A stretch of DNA of 64,000 nucleotides from Bacteroidales bacterium (GCA_017647785.1 JAGCJW010000028.1:27848-91847), one strand, 5' to 3'. Counted from the first letter of the stretch, positions 43,283-52,347 are shown. Translations and numbers: made by a program. Notes: generated from the sequence alone by a model not told the origin.

Positions 43283-45511
43283 ATGTATATAATAGACGAG
43301 AAATTAGAACGCGCAGAGATATTAAAACGTTATAAAGAACTCATAAAAATATCTCACACAAGCGACAAAGAAGAAAAGAGACTTATAAAGAAAGCCTTTG
43401 TCGTTGCTATGAATGCCCACTCTGGAGTAAGACGAAAAAACGGAGAACCATACATATATCACCCTTTAGAAGTAGCCAAAATAGCATCTTACGACCTAGG
43501 ACTTGGAGCCACTGCCATAGTATGCGCTCTTTTACATGACGTTGTAGAAGATACCGAATACACAATAGAAGACATAGAAAACATATTTGGAGCAAAAGTA
43601 GCACAAATAGTAGATGGACTAACAAAGATTGATGGTGTATTTGAAAAAAACAACAATCACTCCATCCAATCAGAGAATTTCAAAAAGCTTTTCACAGCAA
43701 TGGGTGACGACATGAGAGTTATACTCCTTAAACTCTGCGACCGTCTTCACAACATGAGAACACTAGACTTTATGCCAAAGCATAAACAACTCAAAATCGC
43801 ATCTGAAACTCGTCAATTCTATGTACCATTAGCACATCGTTTAGGACTATACGAAGTAAAAAGCGAATTAGAGGACCTAGCAACAAAACACATCAATCCA
43901 AATGAATACCTTGACATAGAATCTCGCCTAAAAGACAGTGAAGAAGAACGAGAAGCATTCATACATACCTTTTCCGAACCAATCAAACAAAAACTCATAG
44001 AACGTTGTTACAAATTCACACTATCCGGAAGAGTAAAATCCATCACTTCAATACTAGGCAAAATAGAGAAAAAAGGAGTAAAATTTGAAGAAATCTACGA
44101 CATATTTGCCATAAGAATCATATTAGACGTTCCAATAGAATCAGAAAAAGAAAGTTGCTTTGCAGTTTATTCTATAATAAGCTCAATGTACAGACAACGC
44201 CTAGACAGATTCCGTGATTGGCTTACCGTTCCAAAAAGCAATGGCTACGAAGCACTACACTGCACCGTCATGAGTGCACAAGGAAAATGGGTAGAAATAC
44301 AAATCCGTAGCCAAAGAATGGATGACATTGCCGAAAAAGGATTAGCCGCACACTACAAATACAAAGAAGTAAAAGAAGGCGACCTTGACAATAACCTTGA
44401 TAACTGGCTAACAAAAGTAAGAGACATACTCGACAACGACTCATCCACAGCAGTAGATTTCGTAAACGACTTCCAATTAACAGTAGTAACCGACCAAATA
44501 ACAGTATTCACACCAAAAGGCAAAGCAATAGACCTACCAGTCAACTCAACCGTTTTAGACTTTGCTTACAATGTACACACCGATTTAGGAAACCACTGCA
44601 TGGGAGCAAAAGTAAACTACAAAGTAGTACCAATCGAACACCGATTAAGAGCAAGCGACCAAGTAGAAATCATAACCTCAAAAATAGTTCAACCAAAAGA
44701 AAGCTGGCTTGAATTTGTTAAAACATCCAAAGCCACAAATGAAATAAAGAACTACATAAAAGACTATCGCAAAAACTTCCTTCATCAAGGAATGGACAAA
44801 CTAAAAGAACTCTTCAAATCACAAAACATAGAATACAACGACAACAACGTAGAACGACTAAGACACTTTGTAAAAATAAACAACCAAATAGACTTCTTCT
44901 TTAGGATTTATGAAGAAAACATAGGCTTGACAGAAATACGTCAATGCTTTAAAAAAGCACAAAAGAACTCAGCTTGGATGCTATTCAAAAACGGACTAGT
45001 ACCAAAGAAGAAAGACGAGAAAGCAAAAACCCTAAGAGAAGAAATCGCAGAACAAACACGCAACAATCCAGAACAACTACTCATAGGTAAAGAAAATGAA
45101 AACCTACCATACATTACAGCAAAATGTTGCAACCCATTACCAGGAGACGGAATCATTGGACTATTACGCGAAGACTGTATAGAGGTTCATCGTACCTCAT
45201 GCAAGAAAGCCATAGACGAAATGAGTAAATATGGCCACAGAATCATCAAAGCCAAATGGAGAGAAAACGAAAAAATCACATTCCTTGCCGGAATTAAAAT
45301 AACAGGGATTGACCGTAAAGGCCTGCTTCACGATTTAACAAGAATAATATCAGAAGCATGGAATGTAAACATCAAAGGTTTAGTAATGGAAAGCAACGAC
45401 GGGCTATTTGAAGGCAACCTTATGGTATATATTTCCCACGCAGAACACCTAACTAAACTGATTCAAAACATAGAAAAAGTAGAAGGCATAGAAAGAGTCG
45501 CAAGAATGTAA
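43283..45511 (+). CDS. relA/spoT: Bifunctional (p)ppGpp synthetase/hydrolase
   Basis: 742 aa, full RSH architecture: HD hydrolase domain with HD at 85-86 and ED at 89-90 (LLHDVVEDTEYT), synthetase domain with RFRDWLTVPKSNGYEALH (309-326), TGS domain (ITVFTPKGKAIDLP), a conserved Cys segment (CCNPLPGDGIIG) and a C-terminal ACT domain (TGIDRKGLLHDLTRIIS). The intact HDxxED and the RxKD-like RFRD (EXDD marks synthetase-only RelA) point to a bifunctional enzyme. Last gene of its operon, followed by a strong terminator. Confidence 0.95.
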   Translation: MYIIDEKLERAEILKRYKELIKISHTSDKEEKRLIKKAFVVAMNAHSGVRRKNGEPYIYHPLEVAKIASYDLGLGATAIVCALLHDVVEDTEYTIEDIENIFGAKVAQIVDGLTKIDGVFEKNNNHSIQSENFKKLFTAMGDDMRVILLKLCDRLHNMRTLDFMPKHKQLKIASETRQFYVPLAHRLGLYEVKSELEDLATKHINPNEYLDIESRLKDSEEEREAFIHTFSEPIKQKLIERCYKFTLSGRVKSITSILGKIEKKGVKFEEIYDIFAIRIILDVPIESEKESCFAVYSIISSMYRQRLDRFRDWLTVPKSNGYEALHCTVMSAQGKWVEIQIRSQRMDDIAEKGLAAHYKYKEVKEGDLDNNLDNWLTKVRDILDNDSSTAVDFVNDFQLTVVTDQITVFTPKGKAIDLPVNSTVLDFAYNVHTDLGNHCMGAKVNYKVVPIEHRLRASDQVEIITSKIVQPKESWLEFVKTSKATNEIKNYIKDYRKNFLHQGMDKLKELFKSQNIEYNDNNVERLRHFVKINNQIDFFFRIYEENIGLTEIRQCFKKAQKNSAWMLFKNGLVPKKKDEKAKTLREEIAEQTRNNPEQLLIGKENENLPYITAKCCNPLPGDGIIGLLREDCIEVHRTSCKKAIDEMSKYGHRIIKAKWRENEKITFLAGIKITGIDRKGLLHDLTRIISEAWNVNIKGLVMESNDGLFEGNLMVYISHAEHLTKLIQNIEKVEGIERVARM

Positions 45512-45557
45512 AATTACAACGCCTTTGTAATGGTATTACAACAGCATTGGAGAAGTA

Positions 45558-45585
45558 TTCCAACGCTGTTGGAATTTTGTTTTTC
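45558..45585 (+). terminator. Terminator after relA/spoT
   Basis: Perfect 7-bp stem TTCCAAC / GTTGGAA with GCT loop and TTTTGTTTTT tail. The left arm can instead pair over a longer distance: CAACAGCATTGGA (45539-45551) with 45559-45571, one mismatch, giving an alternative terminator that uses the same U-tract. Confidence 0.85.
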
Positions 45586-45621
45586 TTTGAAAAAGAAAGG
45601 CAATAGCTAAAAGCAGGGTAA

Positions 45622-45655
45622 TAAAAAAAGGGAACGACATAGTGTCATTCCCTTT
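45622..45655 (-). terminator. Terminator of the M16 peptidase gene
   Basis: On the minus strand AAAGGGAA / TTCCCTTT with GACA/TGTC extending inward past one mismatched position (G-U in the RNA) and a 3-nt loop, followed by seven T. Confidence 0.88.
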
Positions 45656-45676
45656 AGTGTTTATGTGTGTTTCGGA

Positions 45677-48514
45677 TTATTTTGCTGGTTTCATTGCTTC
45701 TGGTTTCAATGAAGCTCTTACGTATCCGTCATGTTTCAAATATTTAGCTGCTACTGCTTTGATGTCTTCTACTGTTAAAGCGTTTACTGCTGCTGAATAT
45801 TCTTCTAATGTTTGCATTTCGTATCCGTAGAATTTAGAACCTGTGATTTGTCCTAACCAGTATCCGTTCTTTTCTAATCTTCCTTTTCTTTCAAGGATAA
45901 GTTGTTCTTTTACTTTGTTAAGGTCAGTTACTGTTGGGCCTTCTGCCATAAGCTTGTCAAATACTTCAAATGTTGCATTTGTTAATTTATCAACTGTTGT
46001 TGGGTCACAAGTATAGTAACACATTGCAGTTGTTTTTGCTTGTGGATATTTTTCATAGCTTAATGAGAATGAAGGAGAGTAAGTTCCACCTAATTCTTCA
46101 CGTATTGTTTCTGTTAATTTGATTGAACAAATGTTGTCTAATGCGCTTGTTGCTAAACGGTCATTCCAATCAAAGTTGTTTTCAAATGTGATTGTCATTA
46201 AACCTTTGTTTGCTTCTCCTGCATATACTGTTTCATCAACTACGCCTTGTGCGAATGCTGTTGAACGGTCTTTCCAGTTTTCTGCGTTTTTACCTTTTGT
46301 TGAAGGAAGTCCGCCAATGTATTTTTCAATCAATGGAAGCATTGTTTTTTCATCTATGTTTCCAACGAATGTGAATGTGAAGTCAGAAGCATCTGAGAAT
46401 CTTTCTTTGAATATCTTTAACATTTTGTCAGCATTCAATTGTTTTAATTGTGCTTCTGTTGGGATTAACACTGTACGTTTGTCGTTTGGATACATTGATT
46501 TTAACCATTTTTCTTGGAATGCGAACTCTGGCATGTTTTTAACCATGTTGATTTGAGTTTTCAATTTGTCGATTTCGCTTGCCAATACTTCTTTATCCAT
46601 TCTTGGTGCAGTGAAGAATAAGTAGATGTATTGTAATTGTGTTTCAAAGTCTTTTGGTGAACAGCTTCCTGAAAGCACATCTTGTAATTCGCCTATTGAA
46701 GGAGAGATTCCAAATGATTTTCCTTTCATGAATTTCATTAATTGGCTGTTATCATAAGTTCCGATACCACTTGCATCCACTATGCTTGCTGCGAAATTAA
46801 CATTCATAATGTCTTTATCTTCGTACATTGAGCTACCACCGTTTGATGCTGCATGTGTAAGGATTTCATCGTTTTTGTAGTTAGTTTTCTTAACAACTAC
46901 TTTTGCTCCGTTTGATAAAACGTATTCTGTGTAGTCGAATTTTTCATTTTTAGTTGTGCTTTCTATTTTTCCACCTTTTGGTTCTTGAGCTAAGAAAGGA
47001 TCTGTTTTTACGTTATCAACCCATGCTTTTGTTTTTGCTGTTTTGCATTTTTCGATAAGTTTTAAAACTTTGTCTTCTGTTGGTACTTTAACACCTTTCT
47101 TTTCTGGCATTGAGATTGTACAAATGAAGTTTTCTTCTGTCATCCATTTTCCTATCAAAGCGTTTACTTCTTCTAAGGTAATGTCTTCCATCATTGCTTT
47201 TGCCCATTTGTTTTCTATAACTGCTCCTGGCATTGGCACTTCATCAAGGAAATAATCTACTAATTCTGCTGCGATACGACTACTTTCAGTTTTTGATTCT
47301 TCTTTTGCTGCTCTTGCAAATCTTTCTAATAATGATTCTTTTGCTCTATCTAATTCTGTTTGTAAGAATCCGTGTTGTTTCAATCTTGTGTTTTCAAGCA
47401 TCATTGCTTCTAATGCTTCCATTACTTTACCTTCTTTTGCTACAACATACATTTGGTATGCAGCAACTGGTCTTGCAAGGAATCCACCATAGCCTGCTCC
47501 TGCTTGCATGTAAGGACAAGATTTCTTTTCTCCAAGTTCTGTTAATCTTTCATCAAGCATTGTTTCAAACAAGCTGTAAACTAAGTATTGTTCACGGTAA
47601 TCTCCCCATGTTTTAACTGTTTTTGCAGGGTGTTTGTAGAACATTTGAATTTGTGTAGAAGTTGCTTCTTTGTCTGTTGCAACACATACAAGTGGTTCTT
47701 TGTTGTTTTCGATTGTGTAAACAGGTCTTTCTGTTGGAGTACAAGGTGCAGGTGTCATTGTAAAGTAATCAATTACTTTTTGTTCCATTTCATCTGCATC
47801 AAAATCTCCTACTACGATTACAGCCATGTTGTCTGGTTTGTACCATTTGTTGTAGAATCCTCTGATGTCTTCATATTTGAATGTTTCAAGGCTTTCTAAT
47901 GTTCCAATAGGAAGACGTTCTGCATATTTAGAACCTTTTAACATAGTTCCCCATGTTTTTGCTCTAAGTCTTTCGCTTCCTCCTTGGCTCATACGCCATT
48001 CTTCTATGATAACGCCTCTTTCTTTATCGATTTCTTCTCCTGTCATTAACATTCCAGAAGCCCAACCGTCAAGAATTTTTAATCCCATATCAAACAATCT
48101 TTCATTGTCTGTTGGAAGTGTTACCATGTAAACTGTTTGGTCGAAGCCTGTGTAAGCATTGATTTCTCTACCGAATACGATACCTTCTTTTTCAAGGTCA
48201 TCTATCATTGTGTTTCCTGGATAGTGTTTTGTTCCATTGAAACCCATGTGTTCAGTAAAGTGAGCTAAACCTTGTTCGTTTGCTTCTTCCAAAACAGAAC
48301 CAGCATTGATTGCTATTTGGAATTCTGCTCTGTTTGCAGGTTTGTTGTTTGCTCTTACATAATAAGTAAGTCCGTTAGCTAATTTTCCTGTACGAACTTT
48401 ACCGTTTAATTTGATTTGCTCATCAAGATTAACTTTTGCTTTCTTGTTTTGAGCAACGCCTATTGTACTTATTAATAAGCACAAGGCTAACACTGAAAAA
48501 ATTCTACTTTTCAT
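45677..48514 (-). CDS. Secreted M16-family (pitrilysin-like) zinc metallopeptidase
   Basis: 945 aa, signal peptide 1-22 (ending IGVAQ). Two M16 halves in one chain: the active N-half has the inverted zinc motif His85-Phe-Thr-Glu88-His89 in GLAHFTEHMGFNG, the C-half starts near 510 (TEYVLSNGAKVVVKK) and is inactive by family rule. The length is typical of the fused pitrilysin/PqqL type. Degrades peptides in the periplasm. The XRE regulator ends 28 nt upstream; no promoter is evident in that gap. Confidence 0.93.
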   Translation of the reverse strand: MKSRIFSVLALCLLISTIGVAQNKKAKVNLDEQIKLNGKVRTGKLANGLTYYVRANNKPANRAEFQIAINAGSVLEEANEQGLAHFTEHMGFNGTKHYPGNTMIDDLEKEGIVFGREINAYTGFDQTVYMVTLPTDNERLFDMGLKILDGWASGMLMTGEEIDKERGVIIEEWRMSQGGSERLRAKTWGTMLKGSKYAERLPIGTLESLETFKYEDIRGFYNKWYKPDNMAVIVVGDFDADEMEQKVIDYFTMTPAPCTPTERPVYTIENNKEPLVCVATDKEATSTQIQMFYKHPAKTVKTWGDYREQYLVYSLFETMLDERLTELGEKKSCPYMQAGAGYGGFLARPVAAYQMYVVAKEGKVMEALEAMMLENTRLKQHGFLQTELDRAKESLLERFARAAKEESKTESSRIAAELVDYFLDEVPMPGAVIENKWAKAMMEDITLEEVNALIGKWMTEENFICTISMPEKKGVKVPTEDKVLKLIEKCKTAKTKAWVDNVKTDPFLAQEPKGGKIESTTKNEKFDYTEYVLSNGAKVVVKKTNYKNDEILTHAASNGGSSMYEDKDIMNVNFAASIVDASGIGTYDNSQLMKFMKGKSFGISPSIGELQDVLSGSCSPKDFETQLQYIYLFFTAPRMDKEVLASEIDKLKTQINMVKNMPEFAFQEKWLKSMYPNDKRTVLIPTEAQLKQLNADKMLKIFKERFSDASDFTFTFVGNIDEKTMLPLIEKYIGGLPSTKGKNAENWKDRSTAFAQGVVDETVYAGEANKGLMTITFENNFDWNDRLATSALDNICSIKLTETIREELGGTYSPSFSLSYEKYPQAKTTAMCYYTCDPTTVDKLTNATFEVFDKLMAEGPTVTDLNKVKEQLILERKGRLEKNGYWLGQITGSKFYGYEMQTLEEYSAAVNALTVEDIKAVAAKYLKHDGYVRASLKPEAMKPAK

Positions 48515-48542
48515 ACTCTTTTTATTTAGTTAATTATTTTAT

Positions 48543-48758
48543 TTATTCGTTTAATTCGTCTGTATATTCCAATATATCTCCCGGCTGACAATCTAATACT
48601 TTACATATTGCCTCTAAGGTGGAGAATCTTATCGCTTTTGCCTTCCCTGTTTTGAGATTAGACATATTTGCAGGGGTAATATTCACTTTGGCAGATAATT
48701 CACCAAGCGTTATCTTCCTTTTTGCCATCATCATGTCTAAATTCACAATTATTCCCAT
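48543..48758 (-). CDS. XRE-family (YozG-like) transcriptional regulator
   Basis: 71 aa, almost entirely one helix-turn-helix: LDMMMAKRKITLGELSAKVNITPANMSNLKTGKAKAIRF with KVLDCQPGDILEY at the end, the Cro/C1 small-regulator pattern. Encoded 8 nt downstream of a DUF2975 membrane protein; this pairing recurs in Firmicutes and Bacteroidota. It probably regulates its own operon; a palindrome by the promoter is a candidate operator. Confidence 0.9.
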   Translation of the reverse strand: MGIIVNLDMMMAKRKITLGELSAKVNITPANMSNLKTGKAKAIRFSTLEAICKVLDCQPGDILEYTDELNE

Positions 48759-48766
48759 ACCCTAAA

Positions 48767-49462
48767 TTAGATTGTTAAGTCGTTTTCTTGTTGTAGACTT
48801 ATGCCTTTTCTAAATATATCTACCATAACGTAGAATAACATACCTATTAGTATATATTCCCATGAGATTTGTGATAATCCAAACTCTGGAACAATATTTA
48901 ATTCTTGTATTTGAAGATATGTTTTCAAGAAAATCTTATCGAAAATATACACTAAGAGTTCTAAGAATGGTAAGATTATAAAACTAAATGATATGTATTT
49001 CATTCGTTTTATGTTTTTGTCTGTAAACACACAATGCCCTAAGGAAACTTCTCCTGATTTAAAACCCTTATAAACTGTGTTTACTATTTTTCTTATTTGC
49101 ACCAATTGGAACAAAAGAAACAAAAGGCTTATATTTAGAGTGATTACATAAAACAATTTTAATAGAATTGCCGAAAAGCTATTGCTGTGAATATCTATAT
49201 CGTAGGCTACTTTTATTCCCTCTGGCTCTAAGTGAATTGTTACATCTTTATGATTAGATGGTATTTCGCCTTGCAACTCTATTGTAGTGTTTTCGCTTTG
49301 CTCAATTATCGCATAACCTTTTGAATATATCTCATTGTCATTTGCAACTCCAAGAACAAAAGCAAGAAGCAACACAACTAACGAAAGCGACATTATCCCT
49401 ATCGCTACATCAAAAAGGATTTTGATACTCTTTATCGTTAAAATTTTCTTCTTTATATTCAT
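48767..49462 (-). CDS. DUF2975 membrane protein
   Basis: 231 aa with four membrane helices (about 17-38, 93-115, 150-172 and 200-220). The pattern (FKSGEVSLGHCVFTDKNIKRMKYIS between helices 2 and 3, and a C-terminal ILIGMLFYVMVDIFRKGISLQQENDLTI) is the DUF2975 family. Function is unknown; the genetic partner is the YozG-like XRE regulator 8 nt downstream. It has a near-perfect promoter. Confidence 0.85.
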   Translation of the reverse strand: MNIKKKILTIKSIKILFDVAIGIMSLSLVVLLLAFVLGVANDNEIYSKGYAIIEQSENTTIELQGEIPSNHKDVTIHLEPEGIKVAYDIDIHSNSFSAILLKLFYVITLNISLLFLLFQLVQIRKIVNTVYKGFKSGEVSLGHCVFTDKNIKRMKYISFSFIILPFLELLVYIFDKIFLKTYLQIQELNIVPEFGLSQISWEYILIGMLFYVMVDIFRKGISLQQENDLTI

Positions 49463-49481
49463 TGCTTTTTCTATTTCGGTG

Positions 49482-49512
49482 CAAAAATATAACGTTTTTT
49501 TATATCCACAAA
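49482..49512 (-). promoter_or_regulatory. Consensus promoter of the DUF2975-XRE operon
   Basis: Minus strand TTTG (49512-49509), exactly 19 nt, TATTTTTG (49489-49482) followed by C. The best match to the Bacteroidota consensus in the window. Leader about 15 nt. Confidence 0.85.
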
Positions 49513-49519
49513 ATTTTTT

Positions 49520-49537
49520 ACGATAAATTTTTATCGT
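49520..49537. promoter_or_regulatory. 18-bp palindrome, candidate operator
   Basis: ACGATAAA-TT-TTTATCGT, perfect 8-bp arms, 7 bp upstream of the -33 box of the DUF2975-XRE promoter. Placement fits a site for the XRE regulator or another activator/repressor. Confidence 0.5.
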
Positions 49538-49571
49538 TTTTCAATAAATATTTGTCTTTTTTCGGTAAAAA

Positions 49572-50093
49572 CTATTGCAAATAAAGGTCTATTAAACCCT
49601 CTGGAGATTTCACTTCCATTACTCTTTCTTCCCTATTAACATTTAGAATAATTTGATCTATTATTGGAAGAAGGATTTCTTTTCCTTCGCAATCTATTGA
49701 AAGCAATGGCTGAGGTGCGTTTTCATAAACAGCAGTTATTGTTCCAATATTGCCTTTTTCCTGATCAATAACGCCAAAACCTATAATTTCATGAAAATAG
49801 AATTTGTTACCTTCCAAAGGTGGTAATAGTTCTAAAGGCAAAAATAATTCCCTTCCTATCAATCTTTCTAAATCTTCATATTCTACACCATCAAATCTTA
49901 CAACGGCTTTATTATTGTTAATTCTTATTGATTTGATTGTATATAATACTAATTTCTTATTTATAGAAACATATACTCCATCAAGTTCTGCGTAATCTTG
50001 TGGTTCATCTACATCAAGAAAAAGCACAACTTCTCCTTTATAACTAAATGGTTTAGAAATCTTTCCTAAGTAAAAACAATCTTCAATTTTCAT
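49572..50093 (-). CDS. rimM: Ribosome maturation factor RimM
   Basis: 173 aa. Assists 30S head assembly by binding S19. N-terminal OB-like RimM domain (IEDCFYLGKISKPFSYKGEVVLFLDVD) and C-terminal PRC-barrel (NKFYFHEIIGFGVIDQEKGNIGTI, LLPIIDQIILNVNREERVMEV, PEGLIDLYL). It lies 83 nt after rpsP, as in many bacteria, but a terminator hairpin separates them here. No trmD or rplS follows. Confidence 0.93.
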   Translation of the reverse strand: MKIEDCFYLGKISKPFSYKGEVVLFLDVDEPQDYAELDGVYVSINKKLVLYTIKSIRINNNKAVVRFDGVEYEDLERLIGRELFLPLELLPPLEGNKFYFHEIIGFGVIDQEKGNIGTITAVYENAPQPLLSIDCEGKEILLPIIDQIILNVNREERVMEVKSPEGLIDLYLQ

Positions 50094-50112
50094 GTAATTG
50101 CTGTTTTTATGT

Positions 50113-50148
50113 TAAAAAATAAGGCTACCTTAAATATTAAGATAGCCT
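50113..50148 (-). terminator. Terminator/attenuator between rpsP and rimM
   Basis: Minus strand RNA pairs AGGCUAUCUUAA with UUAAGGUAGCCU (12 bp, one G-U; loop of 3) followed by UUAUUUUUU. It lies in the gap between two genes that usually share a transcript. Confidence 0.8.
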
Positions 50149-50176
50149 ATAATGATAATGTTTTTTCTTTTTTTAA

Positions 50177-50716
50177 TTATTCAGCAGGTGTTTCAGTTGC
50201 TTCTGCTACTGCTTCTTCTGTTGCAGGTGTTTCTTCTGCTGCTGCAGCTGCTTGAGCTTCTTCTCTTTTCTTAGCTATTGCTGCTGCTTTTGCTGCATTA
50301 ACTTCTGCTTCTTTAGCTAAACGTTGTTTAGCATCTTCTTTTTGTGCATTTCTGCAAGATTCTTGTTTAGCAGCTATTTTGTTATTCTTTTCAAGTAACC
50401 AAGCTTCAAATTTCTTATCAGCCACTTCTTGAGTTATAGCTCCTTTTTCAACACCTATTTGTAAGTGTCTTTTCAATAAAGCTCCTTTGTAAGACAAGAT
50501 GTTTCTTGCTGTTTCTGTTGGTTGAGCTCCATTTTTTAACCATTTGCAAGCACTATCAACATTTAATTCGATAGTTGCAGGGTTTGTCATTGGGTTGTAA
50601 GTTCCCAATTTTTCAATAAATTTTCCATCACGTGCTGCACGAGCATCCGCAACAACGATATGATAAAAAGGTGCTCCTTTTTTACCGTGACGTTGTAATC
50701 TAATTTTTACTGCCAT
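50177..50716 (-). CDS. rpsP: 30S ribosomal protein S16 with Ala/Glu-rich extension
   Basis: 179 aa. Residues 1-85 are S16 ([41 protein letters not shown]). Beyond the conserved core is a roughly 95-residue lysine/alanine-rich helix with a low-complexity tail ([19 protein letters not shown]), as in other Bacteroidota S16 proteins. It has its own promoter immediately upstream. Confidence 0.95.
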   Translation of the reverse strand: MAVKIRLQRHGKKGAPFYHIVVADARAARDGKFIEKLGTYNPMTNPATIELNVDSACKWLKNGAQPTETARNILSYKGALLKRHLQIGVEKGAITQEVADKKFEAWLLEKNNKIAAKQESCRNAQKEDAKQRLAKEAEVNAAKAAAIAKKREEAQAAAAAEETPATEEAVAEATETPAE

Positions 50717-50747
50717 TTTTTATAATGTTTTTTGAAATTTAGGTTTG

Positions 50748-50779
50748 CAAAATTACTTCTTTTATTTGGTTTACACAAA
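50748..50779 (-). promoter_or_regulatory. Promoter of rpsP
   Basis: Minus strand TTTG (50779-50776), 20 nt, TAATTTTG (50755-50748) then C. The upstream box touches the stop codon of the lipoprotein gene (50780). Confidence 0.8.
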
Positions 50780-52168
50780 TTATTCTGAAAGATTCCATTC
50801 TTCTTCTATCTCCCAAGACTTCTTAACTTGCAATATCTTATTGAAATTCAACACTTTTTCAGCTTCAATTTGTGAAGAAAAATTTGCTTTATCCCAAATG
50901 TTATTACAGTTTTCATCTATTGAAATCTTCAATTTATAGACTCCTTCCAATAAATTATCAAATCTTGCTTTGCTTTCTTGAGAAGAAAGACTCTTTTCTT
51001 GAATAAGCTTACCTGCTATATCATATAGATACAATATTTTACAAGTATTTTCTTCTCCATTTATATTAATAAACAATGTTCCATAGTCTTCTGGAGAGGA
51101 ATAATAGAATTTATGACGATATTCTGCATTGCTTTGTTGATGTATATTAGTGATAGTAGATTTATTAATGATTATCTCATATTTATTTGCAGTATGTAAT
51201 GGGGTAGCAAGTGTATAAATACTGTCATTTGTCTTTTGAAAAATCACCTTATTTGTATCGGTTTGATAAACCAAAAGGGCTTCAAACTCATTTGTTAATA
51301 AACTATCTTTAATCGTAAGTTGGTAATTACCATTGTAGTAAGGTACAGTATCTTTTTGGGGTTTTAGAATTTTAAATATAGTATCATTTGCAGGCTTTTG
51401 TAAAGCAGAGGTGTTTTCATTTACTTTTTCTTCTAAGAAATCTGTATAGTAAAATCTTTGTTTTAACAATCTTGTATTGACTGTTGAATCTGCAAGATAA
51501 GGTTCAACAAGTGTATTGGAAAATCCTATCCCCTCATTAGGCAAGTCATATATCTTATTTTGGTTTTTATCATCTAAAATAATGACTTTATATTGCTTTG
51601 GAGCAAGATTATGAAACCTGAAAACACCATTACTATCGGTTTTTGTCAAATAGTCAGAAGGATTAGTCCTTATGTAAGTTGTATCTATGTTTGAATAAAG
51701 CAATACATACTTATTTGCAATTGGTTTAAGTTCAAAAGCGTCTAATACAACACCCTCATACCAAAGAGTATCTATGTGATTACCTGTTGAAAATGCAAAA
51801 GAAAATCCATTCAAACGATTGCCTTCATTATAATCTTTTATAGCATCTGCGAAATCTATAATGTAGGTTGTATTCTCTTTCAATGAATCTAATCCTTTTA
51901 TATATATAGATTTAAGGTTGGAAACAATCTCTGGGGCTGGTTGAATTTGAGGAGAAATCAATACTTTATTGATTGGATTTTCTAATACTATGTATTCATT
52001 AAACTCTATCTCAATTTCGCTACCATTAAAATTGATTGCGTTAAGATAAGGCTTACTACTAACAAATGTTGGTGGCTGATTGTCTTTAGCGCCTCCACTT
52101 GGAGTGACAATCTTTGCACATGAAAACATCAGCAAGCTTATAAAAAATACTGCAAATACTCTATTCAT
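50780..52168 (-). CDS. Lipoprotein with Ig-like (Big_5/SbsA) domain
   Basis: 462 aa from the ATG at 52168. Lipobox LMFSC (Cys17 lipidated). The segment GGAKDNQPPTFVSSKP then IEFNEYIVL and NTTYIIDFADAIKDYNEGN is the Ig-like domain common in Bacteroidota lipoproteins; a carboxypeptidase-regulatory-like segment (TKTDSNGVFRFHNLAPKQYKVI) and a C-terminal strand repeat follow. Function unknown, probably an outer-membrane lipoprotein. The in-frame TTG three codons upstream lies within the -7 promoter box, so ATG 52168 is the start, and the mRNA may be leaderless. Confidence 0.85.
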   Translation of the reverse strand: MNRVFAVFFISLLMFSCAKIVTPSGGAKDNQPPTFVSSKPYLNAINFNGSEIEIEFNEYIVLENPINKVLISPQIQPAPEIVSNLKSIYIKGLDSLKENTTYIIDFADAIKDYNEGNRLNGFSFAFSTGNHIDTLWYEGVVLDAFELKPIANKYVLLYSNIDTTYIRTNPSDYLTKTDSNGVFRFHNLAPKQYKVIILDDKNQNKIYDLPNEGIGFSNTLVEPYLADSTVNTRLLKQRFYYTDFLEEKVNENTSALQKPANDTIFKILKPQKDTVPYYNGNYQLTIKDSLLTNEFEALLVYQTDTNKVIFQKTNDSIYTLATPLHTANKYEIIINKSTITNIHQQSNAEYRHKFYYSSPEDYGTLFININGEENTCKILYLYDIAGKLIQEKSLSSQESKARFDNLLEGVYKLKISIDENCNNIWDKANFSSQIEAEKVLNFNKILQVKKSWEIEEEWNLSE

Positions 52169-52174
52169 AATTTG

Positions 52175-52182
52175 CAAAGGTA
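52175..52182 (-). promoter_or_regulatory. -7 promoter element only 6 nt before an ATG
   Basis: Minus strand TACCTTTG then C; the lipoprotein ATG (52168) begins 6 nt later, so the transcription start would be at or next to the start codon. No clear upstream TTTG box: that position falls in array G. Confidence 0.6.
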
Positions 52183-52200
52183 AGAAATAAATTCTGTTTT

Positions 52201-52289
52201 CTTTGTTTTAATAATTTAATTCTTTGTTTTAATTTTCTAATTCTTTGTTTTAATTTTCTAATTCTTTGTTTTAAAAAAATATCTCTTAG
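52201..52289 (-). repeat. 21-bp CWWWG array G (4-5 units)
   Basis: Plus-strand cores at 52201, 52222, 52243 and 52264 (all CTTTG) and CTTAG at 52285, all 21 bp apart; units 2 and 3 are identical over 21 bp. In the direction of transcription they read CAAAG, as in arrays A and D. The array lies between the nhaD terminator and the lipoprotein promoter, and its last core is part of the terminator stem. Confidence 0.9.
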
Positions 52290-52321
52290 CTTTATTCTAT
52301 CAATAGAAAGCTAAGAGATAT
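52273..52321 (-). terminator. Terminator of nhaD
   Basis: 15-bp perfect arms (52279-52293 with 52307-52321) with further CTAT/ATAG pairing in the loop; on the minus strand it runs into seven T. Confidence 0.9.
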
Positions 52322-52347
52322 TTAAGATTTATGATATAGTTTCTAAA

